DNA from: Streptomyces sp. YIM 121038
Lineage (GTDB): Bacteria; Actinomycetota; Actinomycetes; Streptomycetales; Streptomycetaceae
Length of the DNA: 64,000 nt
Direction: 5' to 3'
NCBI RefSeq assembly: GCF_006088715.1
Contig: NZ_CP030771.1
Location: 1,302,001 to 1,366,000 of the forward strand
This document shows, one piece after another, positions 24,141 to 31,232 of this stretch (position 1 is its first letter; each line of letters opens with the position of its first letter). The notes below the pieces were generated by a model, which did no database searches, was not told the DNA's origin, and saw nothing but the letters and a program-made list of their open reading frames with translations. The position numbers were made by a program, and so were the translations under genes.

Positions 24141-24941
24141 GTGACGGGAATCAATGCAGGTCGGCGGTGGTCCGAGTCCATGTCGGCGGCCTATGAGCAG
24201 TACCTTGTGCCGGTGGTCTTCCGGCCTTTCGCCGAGGACCTGACCGTGAGGGCGGCGGCTCTTCGCCCGCGGCGCGTTCTCGAACTGGCCGCCGGAACGG
24301 GTGTGTTGACCTCGCGTCTGCTCGCGGCGCTGCCGTCGGCCGCGGTGACGGCCACCGACCTCAACGAGGCCATGGTCGCTTTCGGGTCGGCCCGGGCTCC
24401 GGGCGCGGAGTGGCGGCAGGCCGACGCGCGGCGGCTGCCGTTCCCGGACGGCGGCTTCGACCTGGTGGTCTGCCAGTTCGGCGTGATGTTCTTCGCCGAC
24501 CACGTCGCGGCCTTCACCGAGGTCCGGCGGGTCCTGGCCCCGGGCGGCCGGTTCTTGTTCAACACCTGGGGCCCGCTCGGCACGCACGCCTTCGAAGTCG
24601 CGCTGCAGGCCGGTCTTGAGCGGGCCTTTCCGGCCGACCCACCGCGGTTCTTCCCGACGGTTCCGCACGGCTACGCCGACCCCGCCACCGTGTCCGCCGA
24701 TCTGGGGGCCGCCGGGTTCACGGTCGAGGACGAGCGGGAGGTGACGCTTCAGGGCCGGGCCGCGTCGACCGCCGACCTCGCCACCGGGTACCTCACCGGG
24801 ACACCGGTGCGCGCTGCCGTCGAGGAGCGCGGTGGCGGGCCGGCTGTCCGGGCGACGGTCATCGAGGAGATGACGGCCCGCCTTGGCCCGGGGCCGGTCA
24901 GCGCCCCGATGACGGCGTACGTCTTCCGCGCCGCGGCCTGA
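24141..24941 (+). CDS. class I SAM-dependent methyltransferase
   Basis: A 266-residue methyltransferase starting at GTG 24141 after GGGGC. Motif I is RVLELAAGTGVLTSRLL, the acidic motif is VTATDLNEAM, and FDLVVCQFGVMFFADHVAAF plus LAPGGRFLFNTWGP complete the UbiE/Methyltransf_25 type. It is divergent from the flavin monooxygenase, an arrangement seen for small-molecule tailoring or detoxification pairs, but nothing proves a shared pathway. It converges on the propeller-protein gene. Confidence 0.83.
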   Translation: MTGINAGRRWSESMSAAYEQYLVPVVFRPFAEDLTVRAAALRPRRVLELAAGTGVLTSRLLAALPSAAVTATDLNEAMVAFGSARAPGAEWRQADARRLPFPDGGFDLVVCQFGVMFFADHVAAFTEVRRVLAPGGRFLFNTWGPLGTHAFEVALQAGLERAFPADPPRFFPTVPHGYADPATVSADLGAAGFTVEDEREVTLQGRAASTADLATGYLTGTPVRAAVEERGGGPAVRATVIEEMTARLGPGPVSAPMTAYVFRAAA

Positions 24942-24955
24942 ACGCGCACGCGCCT

Positions 24956-24993
24956 GCCGCACCGCTCCCGCCTGGGCGCGAGAGCGGTGCGGC
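24956..24993. terminator. bidirectional hairpin terminator
   Basis: A perfect 12-base stem (24956-24967 with 24982-24993) and a 14-base loop lie between the convergent methyltransferase and propeller-protein genes. There is no T-tract, which is usual for Streptomyces terminators. Confidence 0.6.
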
Positions 24994-25020
24994 GGCCGAA
25001 GAGCGCGGCGGCGGGGACGA

Positions 25021-26091
25021 TCAGGAGAAGCGACGGACGAACACGTCCGACTTGCCGTTGGTGTCACCGGGCACGAGGTCGTCGGCCGTGGACTGGAAGA
25101 CCACGTCGCGCCCACCGGCGCTGACCGCGTCGACCCCGGCCGTGGCGGGCCGGTCGGAGACGACCTCGTCGGTGCCCGTGCGCAGGTCGCGCAGCACGAG
25201 CGACGGCCCGGTCGTGTCGTTCGGGGCGTACAGCAGGTAGGTGCCGGTGGGGTCGATGGCCAGGCCCTTGACGTCCGGCACGCGCCGGGCGGTGCCCGAG
25301 CTCACGTCGTGGACGTAGGTGTCGGAGCCCGAGAGGTAGACGAGCTTGCTGCCGTCCTCGCTGAGCTGGACGACGGTCGCTTCCTTGGCCGGGCCCTCGA
25401 TCGGGTCGGAGGTGGAGCCGTGGTCCCCGTCCCACAGGAAGACGTCCTTGGCCTTGCCGTCCTGGTAGGCGACGTAGCGGCCGTCACCGCTGATGGACGG
25501 CCGGGACGGCGCGGTGTGGGCGAACCAGGCGAGTTCCTGCTTGGTGCGCGCGTGCCAGTCCCATACGTCGATGCGCTGGCTGGTCGACGGCCGACCGATG
25601 GTGGCGACGTTGGCGACGTAGCGGCCGTCCCCGCTCACCGACGGCTGACTGCAGTTGAGGGCGTCGCAGTCGAGGCCGATCGAACTGCCCGCGGTCCACT
25701 GCGCCAGCTTGATCTTGGTGTCCCTGAACAACCGCACCCAATAGGCGGCGTACTCCCCGTCACCGCTGAGCACCGGGGAGTCGATCGGGTAGCTGCCCAC
25801 CTGCTTGAGCTGCCCCGACGGCTCGTCGCGCAGGTACACCCTCTCGGCCGACGAGAAGACGGTGCGGCGTCCGTCGGTCGTGATCGCGCCCCCGGTGGAG
25901 TCGCCGTCGAACTGCGTGCCGTCGGCCGCGACGCTGATCCTCTGGACACCGGCTCCGCCGCCCCGCACGACGCCGGTGGGCTCGGCCGAGGCGGCTCCGG
26001 GCAGAGCCGTGGTGAGCGCGCACGCCACGAGGGCCGCGCCTAACACGCCCCGTACGCGTCTGGTGGTGCTCCGGTCCCTGTTTCCCCTCAT
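25021..26091 (-). CDS. secreted TolB/WD40-like beta-propeller protein with a TTA codon
   Basis: A 356-residue exported protein. The signal peptide spans about 1-36 (GVLGAALVACALTTALPGAASA). The mature part consists of repeated blades with the motif S-x-D-G-R/E-Y-V/A (PVLSGDGEYAAYW, PSVSGDGRYVANV, PSISGDGRYVAYQ, VQLSEDGSKLVYL), as in TolB/PD40 propellers. It ends with DTNGKSDVFVRRFS, common in actinobacterial members. Leu17 is TTA (26041-26043 on the plus strand as TAA), so translation should need the bldA tRNA. GGGGG precedes ATG 26091. Ligand or partner unknown. Confidence 0.8.
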   Translation of the reverse strand: MRGNRDRSTTRRVRGVLGAALVACALTTALPGAASAEPTGVVRGGGAGVQRISVAADGTQFDGDSTGGAITTDGRRTVFSSAERVYLRDEPSGQLKQVGSYPIDSPVLSGDGEYAAYWVRLFRDTKIKLAQWTAGSSIGLDCDALNCSQPSVSGDGRYVANVATIGRPSTSQRIDVWDWHARTKQELAWFAHTAPSRPSISGDGRYVAYQDGKAKDVFLWDGDHGSTSDPIEGPAKEATVVQLSEDGSKLVYLSGSDTYVHDVSSGTARRVPDVKGLAIDPTGTYLLYAPNDTTGPSLVLRDLRTGTDEVVSDRPATAGVDAVSAGGRDVVFQSTADDLVPGDTNGKSDVFVRRFS

Positions 26092-26188
26092 TTTTCCCCC
26101 AGTCAGGAAGGTCTCGCCCCCGGATCCCCACCGGAGGGCCCCCAGCATGCAACCCCGACAGCGCCGAGGGGTCAATGCGTTCCATGCG

Positions 26189-26203
26189 TCACATGACATG
26201 TGA
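26189..26203. promoter_or_regulatory. 15-base perfect palindrome
   Basis: TCACATG-A-CATGTGA lies in the 235-base gap between the divergent propeller-protein and FKBP genes, about 98 bases from the first and 124 from the second. Its symmetry and position suggest an operator; no adjacent regulator gene is present. Confidence 0.5.
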
Positions 26204-26326
26204 GAGGCGTCGTTTCGGTCATAGGGGAATCGGCATGCTCGGTAGCGTGACCACATCTGCCGCAGGGGGTGCCGCTGTGCCCGGCCGGTCCGTGCGGAGT
26301 TATCAACAGAGAGTGACGAGGCTGCC

Positions 26327-26731
26327 ATGAGTGAACGGACGAAACCCGAGGTCCACGTTCCGGAGGGGGACGCTCCCACCGAGCTGACCGTCCGGGACCT
26401 GGTCGTCGGGGAGGGGCCCGAGGTCAAGCCGGGCATGGTGGTCAGGGTCCACTACGTCGGGGTGACCTTCGCGTCCGGGAAGGAGTTCGACGCCTCCTGG
26501 GACCGGGGCCAGCCGTTCAAGTTCGCCCTGGGCAGCGGCAGGGTCATCAAGGGCTGGGACCGGGGGGTGCGGGGGATGAAGGTCGGCGGTCGGCGCGAGA
26601 TCATCGTTCCCCCGCGCCTCGGCTACGGCAACCAGTCGCCCTCGTCGTCGATCCCGGCAGGCTCGACCCTGGTCTTCGTGGTGGACCTGCTGGACTTGTA
26701 CTCCAGCACCACCGGGTGGCAGCACACCTAG
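26327..26731 (+). CDS. FKBP-type peptidyl-prolyl cis-trans isomerase
   Basis: A 134-residue cytosolic FKBP. Characteristic elements are VRVHYVGVTFASGKEFDASW, VIKGWDRGVRGMKVGGRREI and PRLGYGNQSPSSSIPAGSTL, with the aromatic pocket residues Tyr, Asp, Phe, Trp and Tyr in place. It catalyses proline isomerisation during folding. GACGAGG (26313-26319) precedes the ATG. Confidence 0.93.
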   Translation: MSERTKPEVHVPEGDAPTELTVRDLVVGEGPEVKPGMVVRVHYVGVTFASGKEFDASWDRGQPFKFALGSGRVIKGWDRGVRGMKVGGRREIIVPPRLGYGNQSPSSSIPAGSTLVFVVDLLDLYSSTTGWQHT

Positions 26732-26738
26732 GCCGTGT

Positions 26739-26765
26739 CGTCCGGCTCGTCGGGCGGGCCGGACG
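26739..26765. terminator. hairpin between convergent genes
   Basis: CGTCCGGC (26739-26746) pairs with GCCGGACG (26758-26765) around an 11-base loop. It starts eight bases after the FKBP stop and lies before the end of the opposite-strand nuclease-family gene, so it may serve both. Confidence 0.5.
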
Positions 26766-26795
26766 CCTCGGCCTTCGCCGTCGCTCCCGCCGTGT

Positions 26796-27953
26796 TCACC
26801 AGCTGATGGCCGCCGCCACCGGCCGGTGGTCACTGCCGGTGGCGGGCAGCACCCACGCGCTGACCGGCGTGACGCCGCGGACCAGGACGTGGTCGATGCG
26901 CGCCATCGGGAACGTCCTCGGCCAGGTGAAGCCGAAGCCGTCCCCCGCCGCGTCCTGGGCCGAGCGCAGCCGCGAGGTGACGCCGTCGAGCGCGCGGTCG
27001 TCCACGGTGCCGTTCAGGTCGCCGAGCAGCACCATCCGCTTGTTCGGCTCGGCGGCGACGGCCGCGCCGAGCGCCCGCGCGTTCCGGTCCCGGCTGCCCG
27101 TCGTGAAGCCGTCCGAGTACACGCGTACGGACCCCAGGTGGGCCACGTACACGGCGAGGGGCCCCTGGTCCGTGGCCACCGTGGCGCGCAGCGCCCGGCC
27201 GTCGGGCGCCACCGCCGCGACCGGCTTGGTGTCCGCCAGCGGCCCGACGTCCTGCTGGATGTCGACCGCCCGGGTGTCCGACAGCGGCAGCCTGCTCCAC
27301 AGGCCGACCGTGCCCCGCACCGTGTGGTGCGGGTACGCCTTGGCCAGTTCCCTCTCGTAGACCGGCTTCGCCTGCGGGGTGATCTCCTCAAGGGCCAGCA
27401 CGTCCGCGCCGGAGGCGGCCAGGTCGCGGGCGGTGCCGGCCGGGTCGGGGTTGTCGGCGCCGACGTTGTGGGTGGCCAGGGTGAGGTCGCCGCCGGGGCG
27501 GGACTTGTCGACGAGCAGCCCGCCGAAGAGGTTCAGCCACACCGCGACCGGCAGCACGAGCGCCACCACCGCCGAGGCGGAGCGCCGCCACAGCGCCCCG
27601 GCGAGGAGCACCGGGACGAACAGGCCGAACCACGGCAGGAAGGTCTCCACCAGGCTGCCGATCCCGCCGCGGTCCGGGATCCGCGCGTGCAGCAGCATGA
27701 GCAGGCCCAGCAGCAGGGCCGACGCCGCGAGAACGAGGCCGCGCCGCCAGGGCCCCGGCCGCAGAGCGCGGCGAAGCGTGCGGCGGACGCGCCCGGACCG
27801 GGCGCCCGGACCGGAGGCACGGCGTCGGCCGCGGCCTCCCTGACCGGCCTCCGCCGCGTGCACCGTGTCCGTCTCGGCCTCCACATCCGCCGCGTCCACC
27901 ACGTCTGCCACATCCGCCATGCCCGCCATGCCCGCCGCGTCCGCCTGTGCCAT
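26796..27953 (-). CDS. membrane-anchored endonuclease/exonuclease/phosphatase family protein
   Basis: A 385-residue protein. A low-complexity Ala/Asp/Val N-terminus (about 1-45) and a basic stretch precede three membrane segments (about 70-145, LVLAASALLLGLLMLLHA, FLPWFGLFVPVLLAGAL, VVALVLPVAVWLNLFGGLL). The extracytoplasmic catalytic domain has THNVGADNPDP, DVLALEEI, VLLGDLNGTVDD and ATGSDHRPVAA, the EEP metal-dependent phosphodiesterase/nuclease motifs. ATG 27953 follows GAGGA. It lies 23 bases downstream of the VanY-like gene and is probably co-transcribed. Lipid, nucleic acid or sugar-phosphate substrates are all possible. Confidence 0.82.
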   Translation of the reverse strand: MAQADAAGMAGMADVADVVDAADVEAETDTVHAAEAGQGGRGRRRASGPGARSGRVRRTLRRALRPGPWRRGLVLAASALLLGLLMLLHARIPDRGGIGSLVETFLPWFGLFVPVLLAGALWRRSASAVVALVLPVAVWLNLFGGLLVDKSRPGGDLTLATHNVGADNPDPAGTARDLAASGADVLALEEITPQAKPVYERELAKAYPHHTVRGTVGLWSRLPLSDTRAVDIQQDVGPLADTKPVAAVAPDGRALRATVATDQGPLAVYVAHLGSVRVYSDGFTTGSRDRNARALGAAVAAEPNKRMVLLGDLNGTVDDRALDGVTSRLRSAQDAAGDGFGFTWPRTFPMARIDHVLVRGVTPVSAWVLPATGSDHRPVAAAISW

Positions 27954-27976
27954 CGTCAGTCCTCGTTCCGTACCGG

Positions 27977-28609
27977 TCACTGCCGCGTCCTCGGGTCCTG
28001 GGTGGGGTCGGCGTACGCGCGCGGGCAGCCGTGATCGGTGGCTTCGGGGCGCAGTTCGTAGTGCCAGGGTTCGTTCTCGTAGATCTGGCACAGCCCGTGT
28101 CCGGCGCCGTGCTCGGACAGCCACGCCGTCGCGGCGGAGCGCCCGACGTCGACCGCGTCGCCCGACACATGGGGGGAGGTCTCCGCCGTGGCCACCCATC
28201 GGGCGGCCTCCTCCTCGGACCCGTACTCGGCGACCGCCTCGCGGAGGAGCCGGTTCTGGTACGACGGGGAGCGCCAGCCGCTGTTGACGCGGAACGCGAC
28301 CCCGTCGTCCGCGGCGTCCTTGGCGGCCCGGCGCAGCGCCTCGAGCAGCTCCGGATCGAGGCGGGTCACCGCCGGCGTCGCCTCGTCGAAGACCGTCACG
28401 CCGTCGGGTACGACGCCGTCGGCCACGCCGGGCGCGCCGTGGTGCCCCCGGCGGGAGGCGTGCGCCGCCGCGTTCGAGGCCGTCGAGGACTCGGGCGACC
28501 AGGAGCAGAGGATCACGGTGATCGCTGTGATGACGACGGCCAGGACCGCGACGGCGAGGAGGTGCGTGCGGCGGCTCGGTGTTCGTGCGGTGGGCGTTGT
28601 CCGATTCAT
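27977..28609 (-). CDS. D-alanyl-D-alanine carboxypeptidase, VanY/M15B family
   Basis: A 210-residue membrane-anchored zinc peptidase. One N-terminal membrane segment (about 16-36) is followed by an exposed catalytic domain. Zinc ligands are His147 and Asp154 in SPHVSGDAVD and His183 in EPWHYELR, with Glu180 as base; FRVNSGWRSPSYQNRL is the family's substrate motif. It trims terminal D-Ala from peptidoglycan stem peptides. It is divergent from a response regulator/kinase pair 87 bases away, which probably regulates it. Confidence 0.88.
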   Translation of the reverse strand: MNRTTPTARTPSRRTHLLAVAVLAVVITAITVILCSWSPESSTASNAAAHASRRGHHGAPGVADGVVPDGVTVFDEATPAVTRLDPELLEALRRAAKDAADDGVAFRVNSGWRSPSYQNRLLREAVAEYGSEEEAARWVATAETSPHVSGDAVDVGRSAATAWLSEHGAGHGLCQIYENEPWHYELRPEATDHGCPRAYADPTQDPRTRQ

Positions 28610-28696
28610 GCCGTCAGTCAAGGCAGTGCGGTGTTGTGGGCCCGTATGCGGATTTCGATACGCCGACGACATGCGCCGCCTCGTAGCGTGGACGGC

Positions 28697-29392
28697 ATGC
28701 GTGTGCTGATCGTCGAAGACGAGCCCTATCTGGCGGAAGCCATCCGTGACGGCCTGCGCCTGGAGGCGATCGCGGCCGACATCGCGGGGGACGGCGACAC
28801 CGCCCTGGAACTGCTGAGCGTCAACGCGTACGACATCGCCGTCCTCGACCGCGACATCCCCGGGCCGTCCGGCGACGAGGTCGCCAAGCGCATCGTCGCC
28901 TCCGGCAGCGGGATGCCGATCCTCATGCTCACCGCGGCCGACCGGCTCGACGACAAGGCGTCCGGCTTCCAACTCGGCGCCGACGACTACCTCACGAAAC
29001 CCTTCGCCTTACGGGAGCTGGCCCTCAGGTTGAGGGCGCTCGACCGCAGACGCGCCCACAGCAGGCCGCCCGTGCGGGAGATCGCGGGGCTGCGCCTCGA
29101 CCCGTTCCGCAGAGAGGTCTACCGCGACGGCCGCTTCGTCGCGCTGACCAGGAAGCAGTTCGCCGTGCTCGACGTCCTCGTCGCCGCCGAAGGCGGTGTC
29201 GTCAGCGCCGAGCAGCTCCTGGAGCGGGCGTGGGACGCGCACGCCGACCCGTTCACAAACGCCGTGCGCATCACCGTCTCGGCCCTGCGCAAGCGGCTCG
29301 GCGAACCCTGGATCATCGCCACCGTGCCGGGCGTCGGCTACCGCATCGACGCCGCACCCGGCACCCGGCGCGAGGAGCGGGACCGTGGATAG
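28697..29392 (+). CDS. OmpR/PhoB-family response regulator with a TTA codon
   Basis: A 231-residue DNA-binding response regulator. The receiver domain has the acidic pair Glu7-Asp8 (IVEDEPYLAEA), the phosphoacceptor Asp51 (IAVLDRDIPG) and KPFALREL; the C-terminal winged helix ends with RLGEPWIIATVPGVGYRID. Leu105 in KPFALREL is encoded by TTA (29009-29011), predicting dependence on bldA. It overlaps the kinase gene by eight bases. The pair, divergent from a VanY-type carboxypeptidase, suggests a cell-envelope stress or development signal. Confidence 0.92.
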   Translation: MRVLIVEDEPYLAEAIRDGLRLEAIAADIAGDGDTALELLSVNAYDIAVLDRDIPGPSGDEVAKRIVASGSGMPILMLTAADRLDDKASGFQLGADDYLTKPFALRELALRLRALDRRRAHSRPPVREIAGLRLDPFRREVYRDGRFVALTRKQFAVLDVLVAAEGGVVSAEQLLERAWDAHADPFTNAVRITVSALRKRLGEPWIIATVPGVGYRIDAAPGTRREERDRG

Positions 29393-30494
29393 GCGCCCCG
29401 GTGTGAGCGTGCGCGTCAAGCTCACCCTCAGCTACGCCGGGTTCCTCATGCTGGCGGGCGCCCTGCTGATGGCGGCGGTGTGGGTGTTCCTCCTGAGGTA
29501 CGTCCCCGACCGCGCGAAGCTCTACAACCCCGACGACAGGCCCGGCAGTGTGTTCCCCATTCGGTCCGTCCTGCTGGAGGTCTTCGCGCCGAGGGCGGCC
29601 GCCGTACTGGCGTTCCTGCTGCTGTTCGGCCTGGTCGGCGGGTGGTTCCTCGCCGGTCGCATGCTGGCGCCGCTGACCCGCATCACGGAGACCACCCGCA
29701 TGACCACGAGCGGATCGCTCTCGCACCGCGTCCGGTTGCCGGGCCGCAACGACGAGTTCCGCGAACTCGCCGACGCCTTCGACGCGATGCTCGTACGACT
29801 CGAAGCCCACGTCGCCGAGCAGCGGAGGTTCGCGGCCAACGCCTCGCACGAGTTGCGCACCCCGCTGGCGATCTCCAAGGCCCTCCTCGACGTGGCCCGC
29901 ACCGACCCGGACCGCGACACCGGCGAACTCATCGACCGCCTGCACACCGTGAACACCCGGGCGATCGACCTCACCGAAGCGCTGCTCGTGATCAGCCAGG
30001 TAGAACAGCGGTCCTTCACCCGGGAACGCGTCGACCTGTCCCTCGTGGCGGAGGAAGCCACCGAAACGCTGCTCCCCCTCGCGGAGAAGCACGGAGTCAC
30101 CCTCGAGACCGAGGGAGACATCACCCCCGCCGTCGGCTCACCCGTGCTCCTGCTGCAGTTGGCCACGAACCTCGTGCACAACGCGATCGTCCACAACCTG
30201 CCGGAGAGGGGCACCGTCCGGGTCCGCACCGCCGTCCGCCCCGGCACGGTCACCCTCACCGTCGAGAACACCGGCGAGCCGGTCGCCCCGGAGCTGGCCT
30301 CGACCCTCACCGAACCGTTCCAGCGCGGCACCGAGCGCGTCCACACCGACCACGCGGGCGTCGGCCTCGGCCTGGCGATCGTCAAGACCATCGCCCACGC
30401 CCACGACGGCACACTCACCCTCACCCCGCGCCCTGGCGGCGGCATCCGCGTCACCGTGGAACTGCCCGCGACGACGCCACAGACCGACGGGTGA
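29385..30494 (+). CDS. sensor histidine kinase (HAMP, HisKA, HATPase)
   Basis: A 369-residue kinase starting at GTG 29385. Two membrane segments (about 14-38 and 71-91) bracket a short 32-residue extracellular loop. A HAMP domain (about 92-145) leads to the phosphoacceptor His155 in FAANASHELRTPLAIS, then the ATPase with NLVHNAIVHN, VENTGEPV and GVGLGLAIVKTIAHAH. The small sensor loop suggests it detects membrane or partner-protein signals. It is translated with, and surely phosphorylates, the preceding regulator. Confidence 0.92.
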   Translation: MDRRPGVSVRVKLTLSYAGFLMLAGALLMAAVWVFLLRYVPDRAKLYNPDDRPGSVFPIRSVLLEVFAPRAAAVLAFLLLFGLVGGWFLAGRMLAPLTRITETTRMTTSGSLSHRVRLPGRNDEFRELADAFDAMLVRLEAHVAEQRRFAANASHELRTPLAISKALLDVARTDPDRDTGELIDRLHTVNTRAIDLTEALLVISQVEQRSFTRERVDLSLVAEEATETLLPLAEKHGVTLETEGDITPAVGSPVLLLQLATNLVHNAIVHNLPERGTVRVRTAVRPGTVTLTVENTGEPVAPELASTLTEPFQRGTERVHTDHAGVGLGLAIVKTIAHAHDGTLTLTPRPGGGIRVTVELPATTPQTDG

Positions 30495-30572
30495 GGGGTC
30501 ACCGGCCCTGCCGCCGGGCACGGACCGCGCGTCGCCCGCGCGGGACAACAGCGCGAGGCGCCCGGAAACAGC

Positions 30573-30599
30573 GCAGGCCCCCTCGCCGAGGGGGCCTGC
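30573..30599. terminator. perfect 12-base hairpin terminator
   Basis: GCAGGCCCCCTC pairs with GAGGGGGCCTGC across a three-base loop, 79 bases after the kinase stop. It terminates the two-component operon and, in the other direction, can serve the parvulin gene. Confidence 0.75.
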
Positions 30600-30600
30600 C

Positions 30601-30633
30601 GACCGGGCCGCGCCACGACGGCGCGGCCCGGTC
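30601..30633. terminator. second, 14-base hairpin terminator
   Basis: GACCGGGCCGCGCC (30601-30614) pairs perfectly with 30620-30633 around a five-base loop. It sits one base after the previous hairpin and seven bases beyond the parvulin stop, giving back-to-back terminators for the convergent genes. Confidence 0.75.
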
Positions 30634-30640
30634 CACCGCT

Positions 30641-30922
30641 TCAGTCCTGGCGGCTCGTGACCTCGACGAGGTGCATGCCGAACTGGGTCTTCACCGGACC
30701 CTGGACCTCGCCGACCGGGGCCGAGAAGACGACCTGGTCGAACTCGGGCACCATCTGGCCCGGGCCGAACGAGCCGAGGTTCCCGCCGTCGCGCGACGAG
30801 GGGCACGAGGAGTGCTTCTTCGCCAGCTCGGCGAAGTCCGCACCGCCCGCGATCTGCTCCTTCAGCTGCAAGGCCTCGGCCTCGGTCTTGACCAAGATGT
30901 GCCGCGCGCTAGCCCTAGCCAT
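30641..30922 (-). CDS. parvulin-type peptidyl-prolyl isomerase
   Basis: A 93-residue stand-alone parvulin. It shows [39 protein letters not shown] and [19 protein letters not shown] with the final GMHLVEV, the entire PpiC fold with both active-site histidines. ATG 30922 is preferred to 30931 because AGAGG is then seven bases upstream. It is cytosolic and isomerises prolyl bonds. Confidence 0.92.
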   Translation of the reverse strand: MARASARHILVKTEAEALQLKEQIAGGADFAELAKKHSSCPSSRDGGNLGSFGPGQMVPEFDQVVFSAPVGEVQGPVKTQFGMHLVEVTSRQD

Positions 30923-31151
30923 GTGTTTCATCCTCTCGAGTACACGTCAACGCCGCCCAGGGTACGTGTCCGGCACCCCAGGGGCACTTCGCGGGAATCC
31001 CCCCCCCGCACCAAAACACTAACGACTACGGTTATGCAACCGTGACACCTTCACCTTCGAGGGCGGGAGCCCACCCCCTTCCCGATGTCCGCGCACAGCC
31101 ACCCGCACTCCGACTCCCGTACGCCCTCGGGAAGTTGACGCACCCATCCCA

Positions 31152-31180
31152 TTGACGCGGGGCATGCCCACAACTAAACA
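31152..31180 (+). promoter_or_regulatory. candidate promoter of the GH16 gene
   Basis: TTGACG at 31152-31157 and TAAACA at 31175-31180 are separated by 17 bases. The -35 matches the vegetative consensus at five of six positions; the -10 is weaker. The LacI-type palindrome starts four bases after the -10, covering the expected start site. Confidence 0.5.
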
Positions 31181-31183
31181 ACC

Positions 31184-31199
31184 CTGAGAGCGCTCTCAG
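31184..31199. promoter_or_regulatory. LacI-family operator
   Basis: CTGAGAGCGCTCTCAG is a perfect 16-base palindrome with the central GAGCGCTC of LacI-type sugar repressor sites; the CebR-type consensus TGGGAGCGCTCCCA differs at two symmetric bases. It lies 34 bases before the GH16 ATG, over the predicted transcription start. The cognate repressor is not encoded in this window. Confidence 0.7.
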
Positions 31200-31232
31200 A
31201 ACTGGCCGCACTCCCCACCCCCGAGGTGCCCC

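Larger units (their letters stand above)
30923..31232. other. 310-base gap between parvulin and GH16 genes
   Basis: Apart from the parvulin promoter on the left and the glucanase promoter and palindrome on the right, I see no gene here. The middle holds a run of nine C (30999-31007) and an AT-richer stretch at 31012-31040 that may contain the parvulin promoter. Confidence 0.6.

Noticed and set aside
28697..30494. Vancomycin-resistance vanRS pair
   Set aside because: No vanH, vanA-type ligase or vanX gene is in the window, and the VanY-like peptidase alone is widespread in Streptomyces.
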